Positions 43,752-54,242 of a DNA stretch of 64,000 bases are shown one piece after another. The position numbers were made by a program, and so were the translations under genes. The first letter of the stretch is position 1, and each line of letters opens with the position of its first letter. The notes below the pieces were generated by a model, which saw nothing but the letters and a program-made list of their open reading frames with translations, was not told the origin of the DNA and did not search any database. Source of the DNA: Rhodoferax lacus (GTDB lineage Bacteria > Pseudomonadota > Gammaproteobacteria > Burkholderiales > Burkholderiaceae_C); NCBI RefSeq assembly GCF_003415675.1, contig NZ_QFZK01000002.1, forward strand, positions 62,001 to 126,000. The letters run 5' to 3'.

Positions 43752-44974
43752 GAAGAAAGGGCGTTGCCCTGTAAAAAATGCAGGGCCTGGTCCAGCACCG
43801 GGTCAGGTGCGATGCGCTTGAGGCACTGGTTGTCCCCATCACAAAAGGTCAGGCGGTGGTTGTAGGCCGACAGGCAGGGCGAGCAGGCAATACCGCTTTC
43901 CAGCACCGTGTTGCGGCTGCCCAGGGGGCCATACAGTTTGCCGGTCTCGGGGCCAAAAAACACCATGGTCTGGATGGGTGTGACGGTGGCAAAGTGGCCG
44001 GGACCACCGTCATTGGTAATAAGCAGCTCGGCGGCATGGAACAGCATCAGCAGCTCGCGGATGCTGCGCGTGTAGCCGGTGAGGTCGATGCAGGAGCTGC
44101 TTTGGATTTGCGCCATCAGGTCCTTGGCCAGTTGCGCATCGTCCTTCAGGCCGATCAGGCCCACACAGTAGCCGGCGGCGCACAGCCCTTGGGCCACGCG
44201 TGCGTAGTGGGCGGCAGGCCAGGCGCGGACCGGCAGGATGCCGCCGCCCGCATACATGAGCACCAGTTTGCGCCCGGAGGTAACCGGGTGGTCGGCCTGC
44301 ACCTTGGCGCGGTAGGCCTGCAGCTCCTGGGCGGAGAAATCCACGCGCAGTTCGGTGTCGGTGGGCAGGTCGCGGATGGGGGCGGCCTTGTCGCGCGGCA
44401 TGCTGCCTGCGGACTCCAGCGCATCTACCAGTGACAAAAACTGTTTGCTGATGTGCTGGTAGGGGTTGTAGGGAATGGCGTGGTTGATGAAGCTGCCGCG
44501 GTACAGGCCTTCCTGCGTGTGCGGCGTAAAGCCCACGCGCACCGGGGCGCCGGTGGTAAACGAGAGCAGGGCGCTGACGCGCGAAAACAGTTCGCAGTCG
44601 ATCACCGCATCCAGCCCCAGGTAGCGCATCTCGCGGCTCACGCGCAGGATGTCGCTGACCAGGGATCCGCCCGAACTGTCATCCAAGCTGTGCATGAACT
44701 CCGGGTTGGTGAGTTGCAGCAACTTGGAGACTTCCTGGTTTTTCTTGAGTTGCAAGATGTGCAGGTTCACGCCCGGGTACTGGCGGCGCAACTGGGCGAA
44801 CATGGGGCCTGCCAGCACAATGCTGCCCATCTCGGACAGCAAGATCACCAGAATGTTTTTCGGCTTGTGCACCGGCTTCACCGGCCCACCCGTCAAGCGC
44901 ACCCAGCCAGACACCACGCCGCATAGCAGTTGGCCTACCCAGCGGTCTATGAAGCGTTGTGTCTGGAGTTTCAT
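43748..44974 (-). CDS. GT9 (heptosyltransferase-like) glycosyltransferase
   Basis: 408 residues. Two Rossmann halves: the N-terminal ILVILLSEMGSIVLAGPMF and LDAVIDCELFSRV, the C-terminal ITNDGGPGHFATVTPIQTMVFFGPE that binds the nucleotide-sugar. The latter is the family signature of ADP-heptose:LPS heptosyltransferases. Several cysteines near the C-terminus (IACSPCLSAYNHRLTFCDGDNQC) could bind metal or form disulfides. Gene sits just downstream of metK (9-nt gap), so it may share its transcript. Confidence 0.82.
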   Translation of the reverse strand: MKLQTQRFIDRWVGQLLCGVVSGWVRLTGGPVKPVHKPKNILVILLSEMGSIVLAGPMFAQLRRQYPGVNLHILQLKKNQEVSKLLQLTNPEFMHSLDDSSGGSLVSDILRVSREMRYLGLDAVIDCELFSRVSALLSFTTGAPVRVGFTPHTQEGLYRGSFINHAIPYNPYQHISKQFLSLVDALESAGSMPRDKAAPIRDLPTDTELRVDFSAQELQAYRAKVQADHPVTSGRKLVLMYAGGGILPVRAWPAAHYARVAQGLCAAGYCVGLIGLKDDAQLAKDLMAQIQSSSCIDLTGYTRSIRELLMLFHAAELLITNDGGPGHFATVTPIQTMVFFGPETGKLYGPLGSRNTVLESGIACSPCLSAYNHRLTFCDGDNQCLKRIAPDPVLDQALHFLQGNALSS

Positions 44975-44983
44975 GGGTACTTC

Positions 44984-46165
44984 TTACAGGCCTGCCGCTG
45001 CACGCAGCGCGGCAGCCTTGTCGGTCTTCTCCCACGAGAACTCGGGCTCTTCGCGGCCGAAGTGGCCGTAGGCCGCGGTCTTTTCGTAGATCGGGCGCAG
45101 CAGGTCCAGCATCTGGATGATGCCCTTGGGGCGCAGGTCAAAGTGGGCGTTCACCAGGGCGGCAATTTTCTCGTCGGAGATGACGCCGGTGCCTTCGGTA
45201 TAGACCGTCACGTTCATGGGCTGGGCCACGCCTATGGCATAGGCCACCTGGATCTGGCACTGCTTGGCCAGACCGGCCGCCACAATGTTCTTGGCCACGT
45301 AGCGGGCAGCATAAGCGGCCGAGCGGTCCACCTTGGAGGGGTCCTTGCCAGAGAAGGCACCGCCACCATGCGGGCAGGCGCCGCCGTAGGTGTCCACAAT
45401 GATCTTGCGTCCGGTCAGGCCGCAGTCGCCTTGCGGGCCGCCGATGACGAAACGCCCGGTGGGGTTGATCAGGTACTTGGTGTCCTGCAGCCATTCTTTG
45501 GGCAGCACCGGCTTGATGATTTCCTCGATGATGGCTTCCACAAAGCTGGCCTTCATCTTGGTGGAGGTCTCGGACTGGTCCGGGCTGTGCTGGGTGGACA
45601 GCACCACGGTGTCAATGCTGTGGGGCTTGCCGTCCACATAGCGCATGGTGACCTGGCTCTTGGCGTCCGGGCGTAAAAAGGGCAGGCGCCCGTCCTTGCG
45701 CAGTTGGGCCTGGCGCTCCATCAGGCGGTGGGCGTAGTAAATGGGCGCGGGCATCAGCTCGGGTGTCTCGTTGCAGGCGTAGCCGAACATCAGGCCCTGG
45801 TCACCGGCGCCGGTGTTGAGGTGGTCATCGGACGCATGGTCCACGCCCTGGGCGATATCGTTGGATTGCTTGTCATAGGCCACCAGAACGGCGCAGCCCT
45901 TGTAGTCGATGCCGTATTCGGTGTTGTCGTAGCCGATGCGCTTGATGGTGTCGCGCGCCACCTGGATGTAGTCCACATGCGCGTTGGTGGTGATCTCACC
46001 GGCCAGCACCACTAAGCCGGTGTTGGTCAGGGTCTCAGCCGCCACGCGGGACTTGGGGTCCTGCTTGAAGATCGCGTCAAGGATTGCGTCAGAAATCTGG
46101 TCAGCTACCTTGTCAGGGTGGCCTTCAGAAACAGACTCGGAAGTGAAGAGGAAGTCGTTCGCCAT
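44984..46165 (-). CDS. metK: S-adenosylmethionine synthetase
   Basis: 393 residues; makes S-adenosylmethionine from methionine and ATP. All signatures are seen: [13 protein letters not shown] near the start, [12 protein letters not shown], and [19 protein letters not shown]. Length is standard. A GGAG lies 8 nt before the ATG. The 184-bp gap upstream serves as a divergent promoter with the acyltransferase genes. Confidence 0.97.
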   Translation of the reverse strand: MANDFLFTSESVSEGHPDKVADQISDAILDAIFKQDPKSRVAAETLTNTGLVVLAGEITTNAHVDYIQVARDTIKRIGYDNTEYGIDYKGCAVLVAYDKQSNDIAQGVDHASDDHLNTGAGDQGLMFGYACNETPELMPAPIYYAHRLMERQAQLRKDGRLPFLRPDAKSQVTMRYVDGKPHSIDTVVLSTQHSPDQSETSTKMKASFVEAIIEEIIKPVLPKEWLQDTKYLINPTGRFVIGGPQGDCGLTGRKIIVDTYGGACPHGGGAFSGKDPSKVDRSAAYAARYVAKNIVAAGLAKQCQIQVAYAIGVAQPMNVTVYTEGTGVISDEKIAALVNAHFDLRPKGIIQMLDLLRPIYEKTAAYGHFGREEPEFSWEKTDKAAALRAAAGL

Positions 46166-46349
46166 AAAAAGTTCTCCAAAAGTTCAACAAGTCGCGTTGC
46201 TTGGGCTTTTGGGCTTGCAGCGAACGCTTTAGCAGATTTGCCCGGAGGGGCAGGGCACAATGGCAGCCTTCCAACAGAAAAAAGCCTTTGTGCGTGTCGC
46301 CCTGCAAGTAGTTCCATAACTCAGCGACACGGCGTATTTTATCCCATCC
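46166..46349 (-). other. metK 5' leader / divergent promoter region
   Basis: A minus-strand TAAAAT (46341-46336) could be the metK -10, giving a leader of roughly 160 nt with a small GCCC-GGAG-GGGC hairpin (plus strand about 46238-46250) and a direct repeat TTGGGCTT. I searched by eye for SAM and SAH riboswitch cores and found none. Confidence 0.35.
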
Positions 46350-47183
46350 ATGACACTTTTATTTCGACTGCTTTCGCATCTGCCGCTGTGGGCATTGCAG
46401 GCTTTCGGCTGGCTGCTGGGCTGGTGTGCATTTCTGGCTTCTGGCGAATACCGCCACCGGTTTCTGGATAACGTGGCACAGGCCGGCGTGAAGCGCGGGC
46501 AATGGTTGCCCGCAGTCGGGGAGTCCGGCCGTCTGGTTGCCGAGTTGCCGCGACTGTGGATGGGCCGCGCGGTGCCCATTTTCTGGGACGGTGCGGAGTG
46601 CGTGGAGTCGGCACTTGCCGAGCAACGTGGCATTGTGTTTTTGACCCCCCACCTGGGCTGCTTTGAAGTGACGGCCCAGGCCTATGCCCAACGCTTTGGC
46701 GTCAGGGGTCAGCCCATGACGGTCCTCTTCAGGCCGGCGCGCAAGGCCTGGTTGCGTGACCTGGTCGCTGGCTCGCGCAGCCGCCCCGGCCTGGCCACCG
46801 CGCCCACCACGCTGGCGGGTGTCAAGCAGCTCATCAAGGCGCTCAAGGCCGGACACTGCGTAGGCTTGTTGCCCGACCAGGTTCCGCCAGAAGGCCTTGG
46901 TGTGTGGGCACCTTTCTTTGACAAACCGGCATACACCATGACCCTGTCTGCGCGCCTGGCACAGCAAACCGGTGCGGTGGTGCTGGTGGCTTGGGGCGAA
47001 CGCCTGTCCTGGGGGAGGGGTTTTGTGGTTCATGTCGCGCCACTGCAGCAGCAGCTCTCCGGCGACATGTCCGAGGCGGCGGCGCAAATCAACCAGGCCA
47101 TGGAGAAGCTGATTCTGGGCAAGCCGCAACAGTACCTGTGGGGTTATGCCCGTTACAAAACGCCCAAAGGAGCTGCGCCATGA
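46350..47183 (+). CDS. LpxL-type lipid A / lysophospholipid acyltransferase (first copy)
   Basis: 277 residues with one N-terminal membrane anchor and the acyltransferase H-x4-E motif (TPHLGCFE). Other LpxL-family blocks are VLFRPARKAWLRDLV, VGLLPDQVP and QYLWGYARYK. Adds a secondary acyl chain to lipid A in the inner membrane. Its stop overlaps the start of a second gene of the same family (ATGA), so the two are co-translated and probably do successive acylations. Confidence 0.88.
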   Translation: MTLLFRLLSHLPLWALQAFGWLLGWCAFLASGEYRHRFLDNVAQAGVKRGQWLPAVGESGRLVAELPRLWMGRAVPIFWDGAECVESALAEQRGIVFLTPHLGCFEVTAQAYAQRFGVRGQPMTVLFRPARKAWLRDLVAGSRSRPGLATAPTTLAGVKQLIKALKAGHCVGLLPDQVPPEGLGVWAPFFDKPAYTMTLSARLAQQTGAVVLVAWGERLSWGRGFVVHVAPLQQQLSGDMSEAAAQINQAMEKLILGKPQQYLWGYARYKTPKGAAP

Positions 47184-48043
47184 CGCGCTTGACTTTGCTG
47201 CTTTTGCGCTGGACGGCGGTCTTGCCTTTGCCCTTGGTGCGTGCGCTGGGTGTGGTATTGGGTTGGGCCTTGTACTGGCTGGTTGCCTCGCGCCGTCACG
47301 TGGTACACACCAATTTGCGGCTGTGTTTTCCCCAATGGGACGCGCGTCAACTCCGTGTAGCCACGCAGCAAACCTTTGTCTATTTCGCCAAAGCCTGGCT
47401 GGACCGGGGGTGGCTCTGGCATGGCGCTGACAGCACCCTCCGAAGTCGCCTGCACCTGAAGGGCGCGGTGCACGAACTACAAGGCCAACAAGCGACCGTG
47501 ATCTTTGCTCCGCATTTTGTCGGGCTGGATGCGGGCTGGACGGCCATCACGCAGCAGCTGGACCGGCGCTTCACCACCATTTACACCAACCAGGCCAACG
47601 TGGTTGCCAATGCCTGGATCCTGCAGGGGCGGCAGCGTTTTGGCGCGGCACGGCTGTTCGGGCGCGTGGAAGGGGTCAAGCCCATCATCGCGGCACTCAA
47701 GGCGGGCGAGCCGCTGTACCTGTTGCCCGACATGAATTTCGGGCCGGAGGACTCGGTGTTTGTGCCGTTTTACGGCGTGCAGGCGTGTACCGTGCCTTCG
47801 TTGTCGCGCTTTGCCCGACTGGGGCGAGCCAAGGTGGTCCCGCTGGTGACGCGCATGACTGTGGATGGCTATGACGTCGAGATCCTGCCGGCTTGGCAAG
47901 ACTTCCCAACGGCAGATGTGGTGGCCGATACGGCGCTCATGAACCAGCGCCTGCAGTCCTACATCGACACCATGCCCACGCAGTACTACTGGGTGCACAA
48001 GCGCTTCAAGGACCGGCCCAATGGGGAGGTGCCGCCTTACTGA
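47180..48043 (+). CDS. LpxL-type lipid A acyltransferase (second copy)
   Basis: 287 residues, same family as the preceding gene. The N-terminal anchor (LTLLLLRWTAVLPLPLVRALG) is followed by H-x4-D (APHFVGLD) and YLLPDMNFG. It ends with the typical YYWVHKRFKDRP. ATG 47180 has AAAGGAG upstream and overlaps the stop of the first copy. A tandem of two such acyltransferases next to metK is common in Burkholderiales. Length is slightly short of E. coli LpxL (306). Confidence 0.88.
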   Translation: MTRLTLLLLRWTAVLPLPLVRALGVVLGWALYWLVASRRHVVHTNLRLCFPQWDARQLRVATQQTFVYFAKAWLDRGWLWHGADSTLRSRLHLKGAVHELQGQQATVIFAPHFVGLDAGWTAITQQLDRRFTTIYTNQANVVANAWILQGRQRFGAARLFGRVEGVKPIIAALKAGEPLYLLPDMNFGPEDSVFVPFYGVQACTVPSLSRFARLGRAKVVPLVTRMTVDGYDVEILPAWQDFPTADVVADTALMNQRLQSYIDTMPTQYYWVHKRFKDRPNGEVPPY

Positions 48044-48094
48044 GTGCGGCCATTGCGTGCCAGGGACTTGGTGGCCCTTGGGCGGCGAGTCCAA

Positions 48095-48853
48095 TCAGGC
48101 GTCTGGAGCCTCGGGCACTTCTGCTTCATCCACTGAAGGTAATGCTTTGGCAGAGGCCTTGGCAGCATCGGGGTGCGCCCATTTCCACAGCAGTTGCGCC
48201 ACGTCCTCAATGCCCTGGCGCTTGGGGGCCGAGAACAGCATCACATCACCACCACCGGCCTGCAGCTTGGTGATGGACAGAATCTTGGCGGCTTCGGTGC
48301 GGGTGAGCTTGTCGGACTTGGTCAGCACGATCAGGAACTTCAGACCTTCTTCCACGCGGGGGCGAATCACTTCCAGCAGGATCTCGTCGAGCTCGGTCAT
48401 GCCGTGGCGCGGATCGCACATGAGCACAATGCCCATCAGGTTTTCGCGCGACACCAGGTAATTGGCCATGACCTGCTGCCAGCGGATCTTGTCCTGCTTG
48501 GGCACGGCCGCATAGCCGTAACCCGGCAAGTCGGTGAGCACCGCGTCCATCACACCCTGCTTGCCCAGGGAAAACAGGTTGATGTGCTGGGTGCGACCCG
48601 GCTTCTTGGAGGCAAAGGCCAGCTGCTTTTGCTGCGTCAGCGTGTTGATGCAGGTGGATTTGCCCGCGTTGGAGCGGCCCACAAAGGCAATTTCAGGCAC
48701 GTTCAGCTCGGGCAAGAAGTGCAGCTGTGGCGCGGTGGTCAAAAACTTTGCAGTATGCAACCACCCCATTGCCACAGTAGCCGTGGACTTTTCAGGGACT
48801 GTTTTTGTGGGCTGGGTTGAAGCTGGGGTGCTTGGGTTTGAGGATGTTGACAT
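48095..48853 (-). CDS. engB: Ribosome biogenesis GTPase EngB (YsxC/YihA)
   Basis: 252 residues. G1 GRSNAGKS (59-66), G3 DLPGYGYA, G4 TKSD and G5 SA are in order, and the KKPGRTQHINLF switch I is characteristic of EngB. It helps assemble the 50S subunit. The start at 48853 gives a 30-residue Ser/Thr/Pro-rich N-terminal extension followed by the family beginning; the frame stays open upstream to 49606 antisense to cytochrome c4, which I do not accept. The C-terminal tail is acidic and Ala-rich. Confidence 0.95.
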   Translation of the reverse strand: MSTSSNPSTPASTQPTKTVPEKSTATVAMGWLHTAKFLTTAPQLHFLPELNVPEIAFVGRSNAGKSTCINTLTQQKQLAFASKKPGRTQHINLFSLGKQGVMDAVLTDLPGYGYAAVPKQDKIRWQQVMANYLVSRENLMGIVLMCDPRHGMTELDEILLEVIRPRVEEGLKFLIVLTKSDKLTRTEAAKILSITKLQAGGGDVMLFSAPKRQGIEDVAQLLWKWAHPDAAKASAKALPSVDEAEVPEAPDA

Positions 48854-48922
48854 GGATAGATACGGTAAACCCAAAGCGCCATTGTAGAATGGTGCAGTTT
48901 TGCTCCTCAGAAACCACTCCAT

Positions 48923-49552
48923 ATGAAGTTGATTGCCCCCCTGCTCATCGCTGGCTTTGTTGCCGCTTTCTCTTTCTCGGCCGTGGCCAATGAGGCTGCA
49001 CCCGCCAAATTCAAACCCGATCTTGCCAAAGGCGAGGCCAGCTATGGCGCCGTGTGCGCCGCATGCCACGGACCGGATGGCAATTCCGCCGCGCCCGCTT
49101 ATCCCAAGCTGGCACAGCAGCACCCTGAGTACCTGGTCAAGCAACTGCAAGAGTTCAAAGCCGACAAGCGTGCCAACGCCATCATGAAGGGCTTCGCCAG
49201 CGCCTTGTCCGAAGAAGACATGAAGAACATTGCCTACTGGGTCGGCTCCAAGCAGTCCAAGCCGGGCTTTGCCAAGGAAAAGGAGCTGGTGACCTTGGGT
49301 GAGCGCATTTACCGTGGTGGTATTGCCGATCGCCAGATCCCGGCCTGTGCGGGCTGCCACAGCCCCAACGGTGCGGGCATTCCTGCACAGTACCCGCGCC
49401 TGGCTGGTCAAAACACCGAATATGCGTCTGCCCAGCTGACTGCCTTCCGTGACGGCGTGCGCAAGAACAGCCTGCAAATGACCGGTGTTGCCGCCAAGTT
49501 GAATGACCGCGAAATCAAGGCGGTAAGCGACTACATCGCTGGATTGCGTTAA
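48923..49552 (+). CDS. Cytochrome c4 (dihaem)
   Basis: 209 residues: signal peptide (LIAGFVAAFSFSAVA), then two haem domains, each with a CXXCH site, CAACH (about residue 45) and CAGCH (about 145). Axial Met candidates are in AIMKGFA and LQMTGV. Periplasmic electron carrier between the bc1 complex and terminal oxidases. Divergent from engB with a 69-bp shared gap. Confidence 0.93.
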   Translation: MKLIAPLLIAGFVAAFSFSAVANEAAPAKFKPDLAKGEASYGAVCAACHGPDGNSAAPAYPKLAQQHPEYLVKQLQEFKADKRANAIMKGFASALSEEDMKNIAYWVGSKQSKPGFAKEKELVTLGERIYRGGIADRQIPACAGCHSPNGAGIPAQYPRLAGQNTEYASAQLTAFRDGVRKNSLQMTGVAAKLNDREIKAVSDYIAGLR

Positions 49553-49611
49553 GCCATTGCGACCGGGGCCCTGCAAGGGAGCCCGCCATGGTCGGCAAGG
49601 TTTCAAAGAAG

Positions 49612-49643
49612 CGGGTTCCTCTCAAACGGAACCCGTTTTTTTT
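49612..49643 (+). terminator. Terminator of the cytochrome c4 gene
   Basis: CGGGTTCC (49612-49619) pairs with GGAACCCG (49628-49635), followed by eight T. Confidence 0.93.
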
Positions 49644-49768
49644 GCCCTTATGAACGTGCATATTTTGGGCACTATGGTAGCTTCTGGGCATCGCCGTTTC
49701 CCTGTTTGAGGTCATGCTTGTAAGAACGGGCGTGGTCATCGGACCAACGGTGAACAAAGGACGGTTTT

Positions 49769-50773
<1,005 letters not shown>

Positions 50774-50784
50774 GGACTGGCGCC

Positions 50785-51441
50785 ATGCGTTCCGCTGTCA
50801 ATCGCTGCTTGTCCAGTGGCTGGGCCAAGCCTGCCTGGTTTGTGCTGTCTTGTCTGCCGGCAGCTTGGCTGGTGTTCGCAGCCCTTGGCGACCAACTCGG
50901 TGCCAATCCTGCCGAGGCTCTGGTGCGCTCTACTGGCGACTGGACCCTGCGCGCCCTGTGTCTGGTGTTGGCCATCACACCCGTGCGCACGGTGCTGGGC
51001 ATTGCCGCGCTGGCGCGCCTGAGGCGCATGGCCGGGCTGTTCGTCTACTTCTATGCCGTGCTGCACCTGCTGGCCTACAGCTGGTTTGACATGGGCTTTG
51101 ACGTGGCGGACATTGCAAAGGACATCGTAAAGCGTCCATTTATCCTGGTGGGGTTCAGTGCCTTCGTATTGCTGACCCCGCTGGCCCTGACGTCGTTCAA
51201 TCGCGCCATCAAGGCCCTGGGTGCCAAGCGCTGGCAGACTTTGCACAAGCTGGTGTATGCCGTGGCGGGTCTGGCCGTGTTGCATTTCTTCTGGATGCGC
51301 GCTGGCAAGAACAACTTTGCCGAAGTGGCCGCGTACGCCTTGATTCTTGCTGTGTTGCTGGGCTGGCGCGCTTACCGGCGCTGGCACCTGTCCTGGCGCA
51401 GCTATTTGGGTGCTGTGCCAACGGGTGGTGCTGGCAGATAG
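50785..51441 (+). CDS. msrQ: MsrQ, haem-b membrane subunit of MsrPQ
   Basis: 218 residues, about six membrane segments, ferric-reductase-like fold. Haem-binding histidines are in YAVLHLLAY and in HKLVYAVAGLAVLHFFW. It passes electrons from the quinone pool to MsrP. The last 40 nt overlap the convergent lptM gene, an unusual nested end. Length is normal for the family. Confidence 0.93.
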   Translation: MRSAVNRCLSSGWAKPAWFVLSCLPAAWLVFAALGDQLGANPAEALVRSTGDWTLRALCLVLAITPVRTVLGIAALARLRRMAGLFVYFYAVLHLLAYSWFDMGFDVADIAKDIVKRPFILVGFSAFVLLTPLALTSFNRAIKALGAKRWQTLHKLVYAVAGLAVLHFFWMRAGKNNFAEVAAYALILAVLLGWRAYRRWHLSWRSYLGAVPTGGAGR

Positions 51442-51530
51442 AGCGGGCCGGTCTGCCCGCAGGCCGTGAGATTCAACACACAGACAACGAGGACAAGCAC
51501 GCTGACTAAAATTCGGTTTGCATTCAACAT
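51402..51530 (-). CDS. lptM: LptM/YifL-type small lipoprotein
   Basis: Only 42 residues. Lipoprotein signal VLNLTAC followed by the family consensus [10 protein letters not shown]. In E. coli LptM (YifL) helps the LPS translocon LptD mature. It starts at 51530, divergent from cyaY by 12 nt, the usual arrangement, but the expected lysA/dapF genes do not follow; instead its 3' end runs 40 nt into the end of msrQ. Too small for most automatic gene finders. Confidence 0.85.
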   Translation of the reverse strand: MLNANRILVSVLVLVVCVLNLTACGQTGPLYLPAPPVGTAPK

Positions 51531-51542
51531 GGTGAAATTGTA

Positions 51543-51872
51543 ATGACTGACCTCGAATATCTGGACCAAGCCGAAGCGCTGCTCAATCTGGTGGAAGCTT
51601 GTTGCGACCGGATGAATGATGACAGTGACGCGGATATTGACAGCCAACGTGTCGGTGCCATGGTGACCCTGACCTTTGCCAACCGCAGCCAGATCGTCAT
51701 CAACCTGCAAAAGCCGCTGCAGGAAATATGGATGGCCGCCAAGGCCGGCGGCTACCATTACCGCCTCAAGGACGGGCAGTGGATGGATACCAAGGGTGCG
51801 GGCGAGTTGCTGGCCGAACTGTCGCGTCAGGCCAGCACACAGGCTGGCATGACGTTGCAGTTTTCTGTCTGA
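51543..51872 (+). CDS. cyaY: CyaY, bacterial frataxin
   Basis: 109 residues. The acidic first helix ([19 protein letters not shown], then DDSDADID) binds iron and the beta-sheet part has [24 protein letters not shown] and GGYHYRL. CyaY delivers iron or regulates IscS in iron-sulfur cluster assembly. Divergent from lptM; the stop abuts the mrcA stop with no gap. Confidence 0.93.
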   Translation: MTDLEYLDQAEALLNLVEACCDRMNDDSDADIDSQRVGAMVTLTFANRSQIVINLQKPLQEIWMAAKAGGYHYRLKDGQWMDTKGAGELLAELSRQASTQAGMTLQFSV

Positions 51873-54242
51873 TCAGTTTTTGAACAGATCCAGAATTTTC
51901 TTTTTCTCTTCGGTGGGGGCTGGCGCTTGAGTTGGCTCTGACTTGTCCTCAGACTTCAGAGCGGCAATGCCGGCGCCTTTGGCAAATTCTTCAAAATACC
52001 ATTCGCCACCTATGTGCGTCACGCCTTCTGGTGCCGTGGGCTCCATCACTGGGACACCCTTGAGTGCAGTCTCCATGAAGCTGATCCAGACCGGCAGGCT
52101 CAGGCCGCCGCCGGTTTCCTTGTCGCCCAGTTTGCGCGGCGTGTCATAGCCTATCCAGGTGACTGCGGTAATGGTCGGCTGAAAGCCGGCAAACCAGGCG
52201 TCCAGGGAATCATTGGTGGTGCCGGTTTTTCCGTAGACATCTGGACGTTTGAGTATGGCCTGCGCTTTGGCAGCAGTACCGGTACGAGTTACTTCCTGCA
52301 GCAGACTAGTCATCAGGAAGGCATTGCGCGGCTCGATCGTGCGCTGGGATTCATCCAGCACCACCGGCGGAGTGCTCACCAGCACCTTGCCACGCTGTTC
52401 GCTGATGCTCGATATCAGCCAGGGATTGATCCGGTAGCCGCCGTTCGCAAACACGGAATAGGCCCCCGCCATTTGCATAGGGGTGACTGAGCCTGCGCCC
52501 AAAGCCATGGTCAGGTAAGGTGGGTGCTTGTCGGCTTCAAAACCAAAGTGGGTGATCCAATCCTGGGCATATTCGGTGCCAATGGACTGAAGGATCTGGA
52601 TGGAGATCATGTTTTTGGATTTGGCCAGTCCCCGCCGCATCGTCATGGGGCCTTCGAAGGTGCCGTCGTAGTTTTTGGGCTCCCATGGCTGCCCTCCGGT
52701 GACCCCCGCATCAAAGAACAGCGGCGCATCATTGATGACCGTTGAGGGCGTGAAGCCCTTTTCAAGGGCGGCCGAATAAATGAAGGGCTTGAAACTGGAG
52801 CCTGGTTGGCGCCACGCCTGGGTGACGTGGTTGAACTTGTTTTTGGCAAAGTCAAAGCCCCCAACCAGTGCGCGGATGGAGCCGTCACGCGGGTCAATCG
52901 CCACGAAGGCGCCTTCCACTTCGGGCAATTGCGTAATCTCCCAGCCGCCCTTGGTGGTTTTGGCAACGCGTATCACAGCACCTCGGCGCAGCTTGATGTT
53001 GGGTGCCGCTTTGTCCGATAGACCTGACTGCGCCGGCTTCAATCCGTCACCGGTAATCTCCAATGTCTCTCCTGCTGCCCGCATGGCCAGAATGTGCCGG
53101 GGATCCGCCTCCAACACCACGGCGGACATGACGTCACCGTTGTCTGGGTGCTCGTCCAGCACGTCATCCACCGTGTCTTCCAGTTCCTGTTGGACAGTGG
53201 GCAATGCCACAAATTGCTCGGGCCCGCGGTAGATCTGGCGTCGCTCAAAATCCATGATGCCCCGGCGCAGGGCTTTGTAAGCAGCGTCCTGCTCGGCCGA
53301 GTGGATGGTTGTCTGTACGTTCAGGCCGCGCGTGTACGTTTCCTCGCCGTACTGGTTGAACATCAACTGGCGGGCCATCTCCGCCACGTATTCGGCGTGT
53401 ATTTTGGAGCTGTCCGGGCCGGTTCTGACATTGAGCTCCTGGGCCTTGGCTGCTTCCGCTTCCTGTGCTGTGATGAAGCCGTTCTCCACCATGCGGTCAA
53501 TGATGTAGAGCTGGCGCGAGCGCGCCCGCTTGGGATTGCTGATGGGGTTGTAGGCCGAGGGCGCCTTTGGCAATCCGGCCAGCATGGCTGCCTCGGCGAT
53601 GGTGATGTTCTTCAGGGGCTTGCCAAAATAGGCTTCCGAGGCGGCCGCAAAACCGTAGGCCCGGTTACCCAAAAAGATCTGGTTCATATAGATTTCCAGG
53701 ATCTGGTCCTTGCTTAGCAAGTGCTCCAGCTTGAAGGTCAGCAGTATTTCGTAAATCTTGCGGGTGAAGGTCTTTTCAGACGACAGGTATACATTGCGGG
53801 CCACCTGCATGGTGATGGTGGACGCACCCTGACTCTTGGAGCGCCCCACGTTGGCCAGTCCAGCCCGGATCACACCCAGGTAGTCCACGCCTCCGTGTTG
53901 GTAGAAGCGCGCGTCCTCAATGGCCAGAACGGCGTTGGACATGACCTTCGGGATATCACGAATGGGCGTCAAGTTGCGCCGCTCTTCGCCAAATTCTCCC
54001 AGCAAGTCGCCTTCCATTGAAAAGACCCGCATGGGCAATTTGGGGCGGTAATCTGACAGGTCCGAAATATCTGGCAAGTTGGGAAAGGCCACGGCCAGTG
54101 CGATGGCCAACAGGATCAGCCCACTGAGCAGTGCGGCAACTCCCAGGCCAAGGACCCACGCCAGAGCCCGCAACGCCCAATGCATAGAGGGCTTGCTGGC
54201 AGATGCAGGTGCGGAATCAGAAGCGGGGGGCTTGGTTGGCAT
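51873..54242 (-). CDS. mrcA: Penicillin-binding protein 1A
   Basis: 789 residues, bifunctional peptidoglycan synthase. Membrane anchor about 27-52; transglycosylase domain with EDARFYQHGGVDYLGV and QGASTITMQVARNVYL; transpeptidase domain with active S482 (QPGSSFKPF), SKN and KTGTTND. C-terminal tail rich in Pro, Lys, Glu. Converges directly on cyaY and is divergent from the pil operon, as in many betaproteobacteria. Confidence 0.96.
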   Translation of the reverse strand: MPTKPPASDSAPASASKPSMHWALRALAWVLGLGVAALLSGLILLAIALAVAFPNLPDISDLSDYRPKLPMRVFSMEGDLLGEFGEERRNLTPIRDIPKVMSNAVLAIEDARFYQHGGVDYLGVIRAGLANVGRSKSQGASTITMQVARNVYLSSEKTFTRKIYEILLTFKLEHLLSKDQILEIYMNQIFLGNRAYGFAAASEAYFGKPLKNITIAEAAMLAGLPKAPSAYNPISNPKRARSRQLYIIDRMVENGFITAQEAEAAKAQELNVRTGPDSSKIHAEYVAEMARQLMFNQYGEETYTRGLNVQTTIHSAEQDAAYKALRRGIMDFERRQIYRGPEQFVALPTVQQELEDTVDDVLDEHPDNGDVMSAVVLEADPRHILAMRAAGETLEITGDGLKPAQSGLSDKAAPNIKLRRGAVIRVAKTTKGGWEITQLPEVEGAFVAIDPRDGSIRALVGGFDFAKNKFNHVTQAWRQPGSSFKPFIYSAALEKGFTPSTVINDAPLFFDAGVTGGQPWEPKNYDGTFEGPMTMRRGLAKSKNMISIQILQSIGTEYAQDWITHFGFEADKHPPYLTMALGAGSVTPMQMAGAYSVFANGGYRINPWLISSISEQRGKVLVSTPPVVLDESQRTIEPRNAFLMTSLLQEVTRTGTAAKAQAILKRPDVYGKTGTTNDSLDAWFAGFQPTITAVTWIGYDTPRKLGDKETGGGLSLPVWISFMETALKGVPVMEPTAPEGVTHIGGEWYFEEFAKGAGIAALKSEDKSEPTQAPAPTEEKKKILDLFKN

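Noticed and set aside
46166..46349. SAM/SAH riboswitch ahead of metK
   Set aside because: No conserved core motif could be found by eye; only weak hairpins.
48854..49606. Long open frame continuing the engB frame upstream, antisense to cytochrome c4
   Set aside because: The sequence has no EngB likeness, and the opposite strand carries a clear two-haem cytochrome; 48853 is the natural engB start.
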